A stretch of 64,000 nt of DNA from Roseibium sediminicola (GTDB lineage: Bacteria > Pseudomonadota > Alphaproteobacteria > Rhizobiales > Stappiaceae): the NCBI RefSeq assembly GCF_023156505.1, contig NZ_JALNMJ010000002.1, positions 268,392 to 332,391 on the forward strand, written 5' to 3'. Positions 8,694-16,718 of this stretch are shown here, one piece after another. Below the pieces are notes generated by a model that did no database searches, was not told where the DNA came from, and was given only the letters and a program-made list of their open reading frames with translations. The position numbers and the translations under genes are program-made. Position 1 is the first letter of the stretch. Each line of letters starts with the position of its first letter.

Positions 8694-10190
8694 TTAGCGC
8701 CAGTCCCTGCAGACAAATTTGATTTCGGTGAAAGCTTCAAGACCGTATCTGGCGCCTTCGCGGCCAAGGCCGGACTGTTTGACGCCGCCGAAGGGGATCG
8801 GGTAGCCGGTCACCTTGGTCCGATTGACGGCAACCATGCCGTATTGCAGTGCCCGGCTGGCCCGGTAGATCCGCCGGGGATCTTGGGTGTGGAGATAAGC
8901 GATCAGGCCATACTCCGTATCGTTTGCCCGGCTGATCACCTCGTCTTCCGTGTCGAAGGGGGCGATAGCGGCAACCGGTCCGAAGGTTTCCTCCCGGAAG
9001 ATTGCTGCGTCGGCCGGAACATCGGCCAGAACGGTTGGCTCGAAAAAGAGCGTCCCGGCGTCATGGCGTTTGCCGCCGATCAGGAGTTTCGCCCCGAGAT
9101 CGAGGGCGTTCTTGACCTGGGCTTCCTGTTTGGCGACAGCCCGCTCATGCATCAAAGGTCCGATATCAGGATCGTCAAGGCCGGCGCCGACAGTGAGTTC
9201 TGCCGTCCGCCGCGCGAAGGCCTCACAGAAGGCCTCATAGATCGGACGTTCGATCAGCAACCGGTTCGCCGCAAGGCAATCCTGGCCGGAAGTCGCGAAT
9301 TTGGCGGCGATTGCCTGTTCGACGGCATGGTCGAGATCGGCGTCGGCAAAGACGATGAAAGGCGCATGGCCACCGAGTTCCAGCACAAGGCGTTTCACTG
9401 TGTCGGCGCTCTGGCGGTAGAGCAGACGGCCGATTTCGGTCGAACCGGTGAAGGAGACGGCCCGGACACGGTCGTCTTCCATCCACGGCGCGACAATCTC
9501 CGGCGCCTTGCCTGGCAGGACGTTGAAGACGCCGGCCGGCAGGCCGGCCTGGTCGGCCAGTTCCGCAAGGGCCAGCGCCGAAAACGGGGTTTCCTCGGAG
9601 GGATGGACCAGCACCGTGCAGCCGGCAGCAAGCGCGGCAGCGGCCTTGCGCGTGATCATGGCTGAGGGAAAGTTCCAGGGCGTGATCAGGGCGGCGACAC
9701 CGAGCGGTTCGCGCCAGACTTCCATCTCCGCGTCAGCAAGATGAGACGTGATGCTTTCAATGTTCGGCCGTTTGGCTTCTTCGGCATAGAACTCGATGAA
9801 GGACGCGGCATAGTCGATTTCGCCGTGCGCTTCGGAAATGGGTTTGCCCTGTTCGCGCGTCATGATCAGCGCCAGGTCTTCCTTGTTCTCCAGGATCAGC
9901 GCGTGCCATCTGTGCAAAAACGCTGCGCGTTCCTGCGGCAACAGGGCTGCCCATGCGGCGAATGCCTCGTTGGCCGTGTCTACGGCCGCGGAAGATTGCG
10001 CGCTGGTCATCCTGGTGACGTCACCCAGCCAGCTGCCATCGGCCGGATCGGTGACGGAAAAAACCGAGCCGTCTTCCGCATCTTGCCAGCGTCCGCCGAC
10101 ATAGCCGAAGCTGCGCACAAGATGCCGGTTGGCGATTTGCCGGAACAGGTCGTTGGCAAGCGGAGCATCCGCGAGAGACAGGTTTTGCAT
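8694..10190 (-). CDS. doeC: Aldehyde dehydrogenase, aspartate-semialdehyde dehydrogenase of ectoine catabolism (DoeC)
   Basis: A 498-residue NAD(P)-dependent aldehyde dehydrogenase of the succinate-semialdehyde family. Visible motifs are PWNFPSAM, FTGSTEIGR, the catalytic-Glu motif ELGGHAPF, and the catalytic-Cys region SGQDCLAANR. In the Doe pathway it oxidises aspartate semialdehyde to aspartate, the exit point to central metabolism. It follows the Lrp-type gene doeX by 91 bases and precedes doeD. Without this context it would be annotated as GabD. AAGGGC lies 8 bases before ATG 10190. Confidence 0.8.
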   Translation of the reverse strand: MQNLSLADAPLANDLFRQIANRHLVRSFGYVGGRWQDAEDGSVFSVTDPADGSWLGDVTRMTSAQSSAAVDTANEAFAAWAALLPQERAAFLHRWHALILENKEDLALIMTREQGKPISEAHGEIDYAASFIEFYAEEAKRPNIESITSHLADAEMEVWREPLGVAALITPWNFPSAMITRKAAAALAAGCTVLVHPSEETPFSALALAELADQAGLPAGVFNVLPGKAPEIVAPWMEDDRVRAVSFTGSTEIGRLLYRQSADTVKRLVLELGGHAPFIVFADADLDHAVEQAIAAKFATSGQDCLAANRLLIERPIYEAFCEAFARRTAELTVGAGLDDPDIGPLMHERAVAKQEAQVKNALDLGAKLLIGGKRHDAGTLFFEPTVLADVPADAAIFREETFGPVAAIAPFDTEDEVISRANDTEYGLIAYLHTQDPRRIYRASRALQYGMVAVNRTKVTGYPIPFGGVKQSGLGREGARYGLEAFTEIKFVCRDWR

Positions 10191-10281
10191 GGCGAAGCCC
10201 TTCTGTTGTCTGGGCTTGAGGTTAGACGCGCGGGCGGGAACGAAATGACCAAAGTTTCGGGAGGAACAACCGGATCCGTTC

Positions 10282-10797
10282 CTAGTCGAGGCTATCTTCG
10301 TCCGATTCCGTTCCCAGGAACCCCGCGAGCAGCTTGTCCAGGGGAGGGGCGGCGCTCTGCTTGACCGGCTTTGTCACCACATAGGTGAAATAGCGCACCA
10401 CGCTGAGCTCCCGGTCGAGCAGCCCGTCCATGAATCGCTGGTAGGCGTCGATGTCGCGGGCAACGATCTGTAACAGGTAATCCAGCCCGCCACCGATCGC
10501 CCAGCAGGCAACGACCTCGTCGCAGTCGCGGATCACCCGTTCGAATTTCTGGAAATATTCGGCCCGGTGATGCTCCAGTTCGACCGTGACGAAGACGGTG
10601 ACATGCGGTGCCAGGTTTCTCAGGGAAATTGTGGCGGCGTAGCCCTGGATGACGCCGCCTTTTTCCAGCCGCTCCAGCCGTTTCCAGCATGGGCTCGGGC
10701 TGAGATTGATGCGCTTGGCAAGGTCGGCTTTCGAGATCCGTCCTTCGCGCGTCAGCACGCTCAGGATTTCCAGATCCCGCTTATCGAGTTTCAGCAT
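10282..10797 (-). CDS. doeX: Lrp/AsnC family transcriptional regulator (DoeX-like)
   Basis: A 171-residue Lrp/AsnC protein. An N-terminal helix-turn-helix (LDKRDLEILSVLTREGRISK, LAKRINLSPSPCWKRLERLE) is followed by the RAM ligand-binding domain. That domain contains the typical YFQKFERVIRDCDEV and VARDIDAYQRFMDGLL stretches. It lies inside the leftward ectoine operon, 14 bases after eutC, as DoeX does in known Doe clusters. It probably senses an ectoine-derived amino acid and tunes the operon (inference). The cluster also encodes a GntR-type regulator. Confidence 0.85.
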   Translation of the reverse strand: MLKLDKRDLEILSVLTREGRISKADLAKRINLSPSPCWKRLERLEKGGVIQGYAATISLRNLAPHVTVFVTVELEHHRAEYFQKFERVIRDCDEVVACWAIGGGLDYLLQIVARDIDAYQRFMDGLLDRELSVVRYFTYVVTKPVKQSAAPPLDKLLAGFLGTESDEDSLD

Positions 10798-10811
10798 GAG
10801 GGCCTTCTATG

Positions 10812-11807
10812 TCAGGCGAGTACGGTGGTGCCGGCATTGGCCCGTTTGACCTTGCCAAGCGCAAGCGTGGCGATGGCCGTGTCCTGGACGCCGGTGCCGG
10901 TGAGATCACAGACGGTGATGTCGTCTTCGGATTGGCGGCCTTGCGCAGATCCGGAAATGACATCGCCAAGTTCACGAACGGTATCCGTGCCTTTGAGTGC
11001 CCCGGTTTTCAGAGCTGAGCGCAACTCGCCCAGCTTATCGCACTGGCTGATGCGGTCGCAAACAAGCACATCGGCGCATGCCAGGATCTTCGGGTCCAGT
11101 TCGTTCTTGTCTTCCTGGTCGGAGCCCATGGCTGTGATGTGCAGACCCGGGTGCAGCCAGTCGGCGCTCAGGACCGGCTCCCTGGCCGGGGTGGTTGTGA
11201 TGACGAGCTGGCTTTGCGCAACCAGGTCCGCAGGATCTGAACAGGCGCTGACATCGATGCCGAGAGCCGTCTTCATCTCCGCGGCCAGCCGGCTGGCCTT
11301 GTCAGTGTCCCGGCCCCAGATCAGGGCCCTGCCGACGGCGCGGACCTTGGCGGCGGCAATCAGCTGCAGCCTGGCCTGCACGCCGGTGCCCAGAATGCCG
11401 ATGGTCGACACATTGGAGGGGGCGAGATGACGGGCGGCGACCGCCCCGGCGGCGGCCGTGCGCACATCGGTCAGGTAGCCGTTGTCCAGAAACACCGCTT
11501 CGACCAGACCGGTTTTCGCCGACAGCAGCACCATCAGGCCGTTGAGGCTTGGCAATCCAAGGGACGGATTGCTGAAAAATCCCGGTGAGACCTTCAGCGC
11601 AAAGCCTTCCAGGCCCGGCACGTATGCCGTCTTCACGTCGACTTCTGCGTTGACGTCGGGAAGGGCCATCGACAGGACCGGTGGCATCACCACATTGCCG
11701 GTTGCCAGTTTGGCAAAGGCCTCTTCGACACAATCGATCGCCTCAAGGTCGAGATGCACAGTCCGGCGCAGCTCCGCCTCTGTGACCAGCTTGATTTCAT
11801 GCGCCAT
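10812..11807 (-). CDS. eutC: Ornithine cyclodeaminase-family protein, ectoine utilization EutC
   Basis: A 331-residue protein of the ornithine cyclodeaminase/mu-crystallin family. The Rossmann motif GILGTGVQARLQ and the preceding LTDVRTAAAGAVAARHLA segment are typical. Members in ectoine clusters are called EutC and are linked to hydroxyectoine use with EutB; the exact reaction is not settled. The start overlaps the eutB end by 11 bases, which indicates coupled translation. No eutA racemase gene lies beside it, unlike many eutABC clusters. Confidence 0.85.
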   Translation of the reverse strand: MAHEIKLVTEAELRRTVHLDLEAIDCVEEAFAKLATGNVVMPPVLSMALPDVNAEVDVKTAYVPGLEGFALKVSPGFFSNPSLGLPSLNGLMVLLSAKTGLVEAVFLDNGYLTDVRTAAAGAVAARHLAPSNVSTIGILGTGVQARLQLIAAAKVRAVGRALIWGRDTDKASRLAAEMKTALGIDVSACSDPADLVAQSQLVITTTPAREPVLSADWLHPGLHITAMGSDQEDKNELDPKILACADVLVCDRISQCDKLGELRSALKTGALKGTDTVRELGDVISGSAQGRQSEDDITVCDLTGTGVQDTAIATLALGKVKRANAGTTVLA

Positions 11808-12804
11808 AGGCAGCTCCTTTGAGGTGATAGTCGCCGAGCTTGATGTCCTGGCCGGTCACAACCCTGGTGAACTGGTCCATATCGACATTCCGGCCCGTGA
11901 TAATGGTCGCGACGGGGCCTGTGAGACCCGTCAGTTTACCGGAGAGGCACGCGGCGATGCCGACGACACAGGCTCCTTCCGCCACATGGCTGTCTTCGTA
12001 ATAAAGCACCTGCATTGCCCGGTAGATTTCCTCTTCGGTGACCAGAACCACGTCGTCGAGCAGATCCCGGCACATGCGGAAGGACAGTTTGTTGGTAAGG
12101 CCGATACCGCCGCCGAGGGAATCGGCAAGGCTCGCCACCTCAGGCACCTCGACCGGATGGCCGGCGTCAATGGACGCCTTCATCGCCGCGCCGCGGTCCA
12201 TGGTCAGGCCGATCAGGCGGATGGAGGGGGTGATGGTCTTGGCTGCCAGCGCGACGCCGGCCGCAAGCCCGCCGCCGGACAACGGCACGAGCAGGGTCTT
12301 GAGGTCCGGGACTTCTTCGAGAATCTCCAGACCGACCGTGCCCTGACCGGCAATAACGAATGGATCGTCAAAGGGGGAGATTTCGGCAATCCCGTCTTCT
12401 TGAGCCAGAGCTAGGCACTCGGCAAGGGCGTCGTCCTGGCTGGAGCCGACGATGCGGGCCTCCGCGCCAAGTGCCTTGATCCCGTCGATCTTGGTCTGCG
12501 GCACCAGCGACGACATGCAGATCACGGCCTTCAGCCCGAGGTTTCGGGCGGCATAAGCAACGCCCCGGCCGTGATTGCCCGTGGAACAGCAGGTCAGTGT
12601 GTGGGTTCCTTCCGGAACGTTCTGTGCGGCATTGGTTGCGCCACGCAGTTTGAAGGCACCGGTCGGCTGCATCGTCTCCATCTTCAGGAAAAACGGCGCG
12701 CCCGTGACAGCGCTCAGGTGCCGGGAGGGCAGCAGTGGTGTCCGCACAACCTTGCCGGCGATTGTCTTTTGTGCCGCCAGGATGTCGCTCAGAGTCAGGT
12801 TCAT
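11797..12804 (-). CDS. eutB: PLP-dependent threonine dehydratase-like protein, hydroxyectoine utilization EutB
   Basis: A 335-residue fold-type II PLP enzyme. The PLP lysine is in PTGAFKLRGA near residue 46, the asparagine loop is CSTGNHGRGVAYA, and the phosphate-binding glycine loop is SGGGLAAGV. The start at ATG 12804 (MNLTLSDILAAQ) matches the usual N-terminus. A longer frame exists up to 12903 but would run through the divergent promoter. EutB is thought to act on the hydroxylated diaminobutyrate derived from hydroxyectoine. It is the first gene of the leftward operon, with an operator-like palindrome about 67 bases upstream. Confidence 0.85.
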   Translation of the reverse strand: MNLTLSDILAAQKTIAGKVVRTPLLPSRHLSAVTGAPFFLKMETMQPTGAFKLRGATNAAQNVPEGTHTLTCCSTGNHGRGVAYAARNLGLKAVICMSSLVPQTKIDGIKALGAEARIVGSSQDDALAECLALAQEDGIAEISPFDDPFVIAGQGTVGLEILEEVPDLKTLLVPLSGGGLAAGVALAAKTITPSIRLIGLTMDRGAAMKASIDAGHPVEVPEVASLADSLGGGIGLTNKLSFRMCRDLLDDVVLVTEEEIYRAMQVLYYEDSHVAEGACVVGIAACLSGKLTGLTGPVATIITGRNVDMDQFTRVVTGQDIKLGDYHLKGAAYGA

Positions 12805-12870
12805 GGAAGCTCTTTCGGTTCGCTTGTGTCCGGATATCTGCAGGAAACCGAGAGCGCCTGCGGCTTCTAT

Positions 12871-12884
12871 AATTGTGTACAAAT
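12871..12884. promoter_or_regulatory. Operator-like palindrome, eutB side
   Basis: AATTGTGTACAAAT followed by AG. It matches the second site at 12955 in 13 of 14 bases across TTGTRTACAAATAG. It lies 67 bases upstream of the eutB start. The TTGT-x2-ACAA form fits operators of GntR-family regulators. Confidence 0.6.
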
Positions 12885-12954
12885 AGGCTAATAGTCTTCG
12901 CAAAGAACGTCAATATCGAAGAAAAAGCTTGCCAGAAGCATGGGTGTTGATGTC

Positions 12955-12968
12955 ATTTGTATACAAAT
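12955..12968. promoter_or_regulatory. Operator-like perfect palindrome, doeA side
   Basis: ATTTGTATACAAAT is a perfect 14-bp palindrome ending 20 bases before the doeA start codon. Its distance from the other copy is 84 bases, eight turns of B-DNA, so both sites would face the same side of the helix. The likely ligand is the GntR-type regulator at the end of the doeAB operon (inference). Confidence 0.65.
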
Positions 12969-12988
12969 AGTCAGCGAGAGGAGCGAGA

Positions 12989-14173
12989 ATGCCTGGTTTG
13001 GATCTGCCTTTCACCCGCGCCGAATATGACCGGCGGCTTGCCCTGATCCGCGGAGACATGGATGCGCGCGGCATCGACGTCCTGTTTCTCGAGGATCCCT
13101 CGAACATGGCCTGGTCGACCGGCTATGACGGCTGGTCGTTCTATGTGCACCAGGGCGTGATCGTCTTTCTGGACGAGGACCCGATCTGGTGGGGCCGGCG
13201 TCAGGACGCCAATGGCGCCCGCCGCACCGTGTGGATGGATGATGACCGGGTCTGCGCCTATGCCGACAACTTCATCCAGTCGACCGAACGCCATCCGATG
13301 CAGGACCTGGCGCGGCTGCTGGCCTCGAAGGGTTATTCATCCAAGCGGATCGGCGTTGAACTTGAAAACTACTACTTTTCCGCCAAAGCTTATCTGACCC
13401 TGCGCGAGGAATTGCCGAATGCGGAATTTCTGGACGCGACCAGTCTCGTCAACTGGCTGAGGGCGGTTAAATCCGACGAGGAACTGGTGTTCATGCGCAA
13501 GGCCGCGCGCATTTCCCAGAAGATCATGGACGGCGTTTTCGAGCGTGTCGTGCCGGGCATGCGCAAGGCCGATCTGGTTGCGGAAATCTATGCCGACGCC
13601 ATTCGCGGCCTGGACGATGCCTGGGGCGATTATCCGGCCATCGTACCGCTGCTGCCGAGCGGGGCAGATGCCTCCGCGCCGCATCTGACATGGGACGGCC
13701 GTTTCATGCAGGAAGGCGAGGCGACGTTTTTCGAGCTCTCCGGCTGTTTCCGCCGCTACCACGCTCCGCTTTGCCGGACCGTTTTCCTCGGGAAACCTCC
13801 GCAATACATTCTCGATGCGGAAAAAGCGCTCGTCGAAGGTCTTGAAGCCGGACTGGAAGCCGCGCGGGCGGGCAACACCGCTGGTGATATTGCCCGCGCG
13901 CTCGCCAAGCCGCTGGAAGCGGCTGGTATCGAGCGCGGCGCCCGCGCGGGTTATCCGATCGGCATTTCCTATCCGCCAGACTGGGGCGAACGCACGATCT
14001 CAATCCGTGACGAGGATACCACCGTCTTGAAACCGGGCATGACTTTCCACTTCATGCCGGGGCTGTGGATGGACGGCTGGGGACTGGAAATCACCGAGAG
14101 CATCCTGATCCGCGAGGGGAGCCGCGCCGAATGCCTGTGCAACCGGCCCCGCGAACTCTTCGTGAAACCTTGA
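12989..14173 (+). CDS. doeA: Ectoine hydrolase DoeA (M24 peptidase-like)
   Basis: A 394-residue protein of the M24 creatinase/Xaa-Pro dipeptidase fold. The N-terminal creatinase-like domain contains MAWSTGYDGWSFYVHQG, followed by a pita-bread domain. DoeA opens the ectoine ring to N-acetyl-L-2,4-diaminobutyrate; hydroxyectoine is handled similarly. A good ribosome site (GAGAGGAGCGAGA) precedes ATG 12989. It is the first gene of the rightward operon, 7 bases ahead of doeB. The assignment is secure because the partner doeB and the eut/doe genes are adjacent. Confidence 0.92.
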   Translation: MPGLDLPFTRAEYDRRLALIRGDMDARGIDVLFLEDPSNMAWSTGYDGWSFYVHQGVIVFLDEDPIWWGRRQDANGARRTVWMDDDRVCAYADNFIQSTERHPMQDLARLLASKGYSSKRIGVELENYYFSAKAYLTLREELPNAEFLDATSLVNWLRAVKSDEELVFMRKAARISQKIMDGVFERVVPGMRKADLVAEIYADAIRGLDDAWGDYPAIVPLLPSGADASAPHLTWDGRFMQEGEATFFELSGCFRRYHAPLCRTVFLGKPPQYILDAEKALVEGLEAGLEAARAGNTAGDIARALAKPLEAAGIERGARAGYPIGISYPPDWGERTISIRDEDTTVLKPGMTFHFMPGLWMDGWGLEITESILIREGSRAECLCNRPRELFVKP

Positions 14174-14180
14174 GGCGCTG

Positions 14181-15359
14181 ATGGGACCGCTGCATCTTCT
14201 CGACCGGACCGAGACAATCCTGGACAGGCTGATTGGTTTCCCAACAGTCTCCGCCGACAGCAACCTGGAACTGATCGACTATGCGGCCGGGCTTCTGGAG
14301 GACTGTGGTGCCCGGGTGAAAGTGTCGAAAGACCGGACCGGCGCCAAGGCCAACCTGTTCGCCACACTCGGGCCTGAGACGTCCGGCGGCCTGGTTCTGT
14401 CCGGCCATACGGATGTCGTACCCGCCGACAGCAGCGAATGGACCAGCGATCCGTTCAGGATGCGCCAGGCGGACGGCCGTCTCTATGGCCGTGGCACTTG
14501 CGACATGAAGGGATTCATCGCCGCCGCTCTCGCCAAGGCGCCGGACTACGCGGCGCTCGATCTCAAGCGTCCGCTGCATTTCGCGTTGACTTATGACGAG
14601 GAGGTCGGCTGTTTCGGGGCCCGGCATCTGGTGGAAGAACTCGGTGAGACCGAGCTTCGGCCCTCTGTCGCGATCATCGGCGAACCGACGGAAATGCGGG
14701 TCATCGAGGGCCACAAGGGCTGTTACGAATACACCACCTCCTTTCACGGAACCGACGGCCACGGCTCGGAACCCGACAAGGGTGTCAACGCCATTCATGT
14801 CGCGGCCAGGTTCATCCATCGCATGTTGGACATAGCCGAAGACATGCAGAAAAAGGCCGGTCCGGACAGCGCCAGATTTTCTCCGCCCTGGACGACGCTC
14901 CAGACCGGGCGGATCGAAGGCGGCCTGGCCCGCAACGTCATTGCCCGGCATTGTTCGGTGGAGTGGGAAATGCGCCCGGTCCGCGACGCCGATGCGCGCG
15001 AGGTCAAGGCCGCGCTCGAGAGCTATTGCCAGGACGTTCTGCTGCCGCAGATGCGCGCCGTCTACCCGGAAGCGGACATCGTTACCGAAGTGATCGGCGA
15101 GGTCGCGGGTCTTGCCGTGATGAGCGACAACGAAGCCCGGGACATCGTCACCGCGCTGACGGGCGCCAATCTCTGCGACGTCGTTGCCTTCGGCACCGAA
15201 GCCGGCCTGTTCCAGGCTCTCGGCATGTCGGTCGTGGTTTGCGGCCCGGGCTCGATCGCCCAGGCGCACCAGCCGGACGAATTTGTGGCGATGGAGCAGT
15301 TGGAAAAATGCCTCGGCATGCTCACTGGCCTGGAAAGGACCCTGGTGCAACCGGCATGA
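14181..15359 (+). CDS. doeB: N-acetyl-L-2,4-diaminobutyrate deacetylase DoeB (M20 family)
   Basis: A 392-residue M20/ArgE-family zinc deacylase. Metal-binding segments are visible as LSGHTDVVPAD near residue 74 and GRGTCDMKGF near 107, with the general-base region TYDEEVGCFGA near 137. It removes the acetyl group from the product of DoeA to give L-2,4-diaminobutyrate, the substrate of DoeD. The stop overlaps the start of the GntR regulator by 4 bases (ATGA), so enzyme and regulator are co-translated. Confidence 0.9.
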   Translation: MGPLHLLDRTETILDRLIGFPTVSADSNLELIDYAAGLLEDCGARVKVSKDRTGAKANLFATLGPETSGGLVLSGHTDVVPADSSEWTSDPFRMRQADGRLYGRGTCDMKGFIAAALAKAPDYAALDLKRPLHFALTYDEEVGCFGARHLVEELGETELRPSVAIIGEPTEMRVIEGHKGCYEYTTSFHGTDGHGSEPDKGVNAIHVAARFIHRMLDIAEDMQKKAGPDSARFSPPWTTLQTGRIEGGLARNVIARHCSVEWEMRPVRDADAREVKAALESYCQDVLLPQMRAVYPEADIVTEVIGEVAGLAVMSDNEARDIVTALTGANLCDVVAFGTEAGLFQALGMSVVVCGPGSIAQAHQPDEFVAMEQLEKCLGMLTGLERTLVQPA

Positions 15360-16093
15360 ATGACAAACCCGACCTCGATACGGCCGATATAGCAAGGCAG
15401 CTGGAAGAGGCCACAAGTGCCCAGGAACGTTTTCAGATCCTGTTTTTCGTGTTGCGGGATCGAATCTGCATGCTTGTCTATCCGCCGGGAACCCAGCTCA
15501 GCGAGGAGGCCTTGGCGAATGAATTCGGCATCAGCCGGTCTCCCTTGCGCAAGGCCCTTCAGATCCTGGAAGCCGACGGCTTGCTGCGATCCCAACAGGG
15601 GGTCGGCACGCTGGTCACCGAAGTCGATCTCGATGAGCTTCAACAGGTCTATCAGCTGCGCATGGAGCTCAATGAACTGACCGGCAAGCTGTCACCGGCA
15701 ACCGTCGACGCGGCGCTCGTGCAGGCCTTTGACAAGATCCGGGTGCGCGCAGACGTGCTGCGGCATGCGCCGAGCCGGTCGGGATTCGCCCGGCTCAACA
15801 TCGATTTCTTTCATGTTTTCCAACTGTTGAGCGAAAATCAGCCGCTTCATGATGTTGCGGAAAAACTGTTCTACCAGACCTGCCGCATCTGGCTGACCCT
15901 GATCCCGGACCAGGATCTTGCAAGCGAAGTCGCGGTGTTCTGCAACGAAGTCGAGGACATTGCCAAGGCGATTGCAACTCACGATGTTTCGGCCGCGGCC
16001 CTGATCCGGCGGGCGCATCTGTCGATGGGTTTCAAGCGGTTGCGGCGGCAAAAGAGCGGAGCCGGTGCAGAATCAACAGACGGCGCATCCTAA
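15356..16093 (+). CDS. GntR family regulator, FCD (FadR-like) subfamily
   Basis: A 245-residue protein. A winged helix at about residues 30-90 (PGTQLSEEALANEFGISRSP, then LRKALQILEADGL) is followed by an all-helical effector domain of FCD type. Start ATG 15356 overlaps the doeB stop; an in-frame extension upstream would only read through doeB. Known ectoine regulators EnuR/EhuR are longer MocR-type GntR proteins with an aminotransferase domain. Here the regulator is short and of a different subfamily. It probably binds the TTGTRTACAA palindromes between eutB and doeA and responds to a pathway intermediate (inference). Confidence 0.85.
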   Translation: MNDKPDLDTADIARQLEEATSAQERFQILFFVLRDRICMLVYPPGTQLSEEALANEFGISRSPLRKALQILEADGLLRSQQGVGTLVTEVDLDELQQVYQLRMELNELTGKLSPATVDAALVQAFDKIRVRADVLRHAPSRSGFARLNIDFFHVFQLLSENQPLHDVAEKLFYQTCRIWLTLIPDQDLASEVAVFCNEVEDIAKAIATHDVSAAALIRRAHLSMGFKRLRRQKSGAGAESTDGAS

Positions 16094-16165
16094 TTTTCGA
16101 AACGCAGCGGTTGTTTTTTCCCGCAAGTCATTCGGCGTCCAGCGATTGCGTAAGACCCGGCAATG

Positions 16166-16198
16166 GAAAAAAGACGCGCCACGGAAAACCGTGGCGCG
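16166..16198 (-). terminator. Hairpin terminator, leftward
   Basis: A 10-bp perfect stem CGCGCCACGG/CCGTGGCGCG with an AAAA loop. On the minus strand it is followed by TCTTTTTTCC, a canonical leftward terminator. It could end transcripts from the SARP-like gene at 16719-18953, although it lies 520 bases past that stop. It may also act weakly for the doeAB-gntR transcript, which ends 80 bases to the left. Confidence 0.6.
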
Positions 16199-16546
16199 CC
16201 ACAAAAGAAAATCGCTTCAAGAATTTCCTAAAAAATCTCAATAGAACAATGGATTGGCCAATGGAGATTGCGGGTGACTCCGTAGCCACGGCCCATCTAA
16301 CTTCGGGAAATTCAGGACCGAGTTCCCCAAACAAATCAGCCCCTCAAATCAACTTAACCATACTGCAATCTCACCTTTTGCGGGTGTGAGAAAAACGTAA
16401 AAAAAACGCAACTGGTCCAGGCCGCTGATTTGGCGCGGACAAGCTTCTTCGGTAGTCATGGACCTTGGTGAAAGGCTGATACTACCTTTGCAACCTGAGA
16501 GTATGGCCCGAAAGTGATGGCCGGGGCGAATGCTTCACTCACATTT

Positions 16547-16648
16547 GTCATTCCTGCGAAAGCGGGAAACCAGGACCCCGTGAGGTTAGATCGAAATTTA
16601 TAGAGCCGATTCATGATGTTACTGGGTCCCCGCTTTCGCGGGGAAGAC
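16547..16648. repeat. Inverted-repeat element (dispersed palindromic repeat type)
   Basis: Two arms of 29 bases (16547-16575 and 16620-16648) are imperfect inverted copies. Each contains a GCGAAAGCGGG or CCCGCTTTCGC core, and they are separated by about 44 bases. Elements with this core occur in many copies in alphaproteobacterial genomes. Only one copy is seen in this window. There is no transposase, so it is probably a non-autonomous or REP-like element. Confidence 0.65.
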
Positions 16649-16718
16649 AACCGAGAGGGGGCGAGTTCGTGCCAGGAACGATGAAAACTGCGTCCTAGAT
16701 CACTTTCGGGCCAGACTC

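Larger units (their letters stand above)
16094..16718. other. 625-bp intergenic stretch without a credible gene
   Basis: No reading frame here has a convincing start, ribosome site or protein-like composition. It contains one hairpin with a minus-strand T-run (16166-16198) and one inverted-repeat element (16547-16648). Base composition is more AT-rich than the surrounding genes from about 16200 to 16430. Confidence 0.6.

Noticed and set aside
14951-15355. Upstream extension of the GntR regulator
   Set aside because: It reads through doeB in another frame. ATG 15356, coupled to the doeB stop, gives the correct length for an FCD regulator.
14091-15416. Long open frame on the minus strand across doeA-doeB
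   Set aside because: It mirrors doeB, is rich in Arg/Gly/His without domain features, and has no ribosome site. It is an antisense shadow typical of high-GC DNA.
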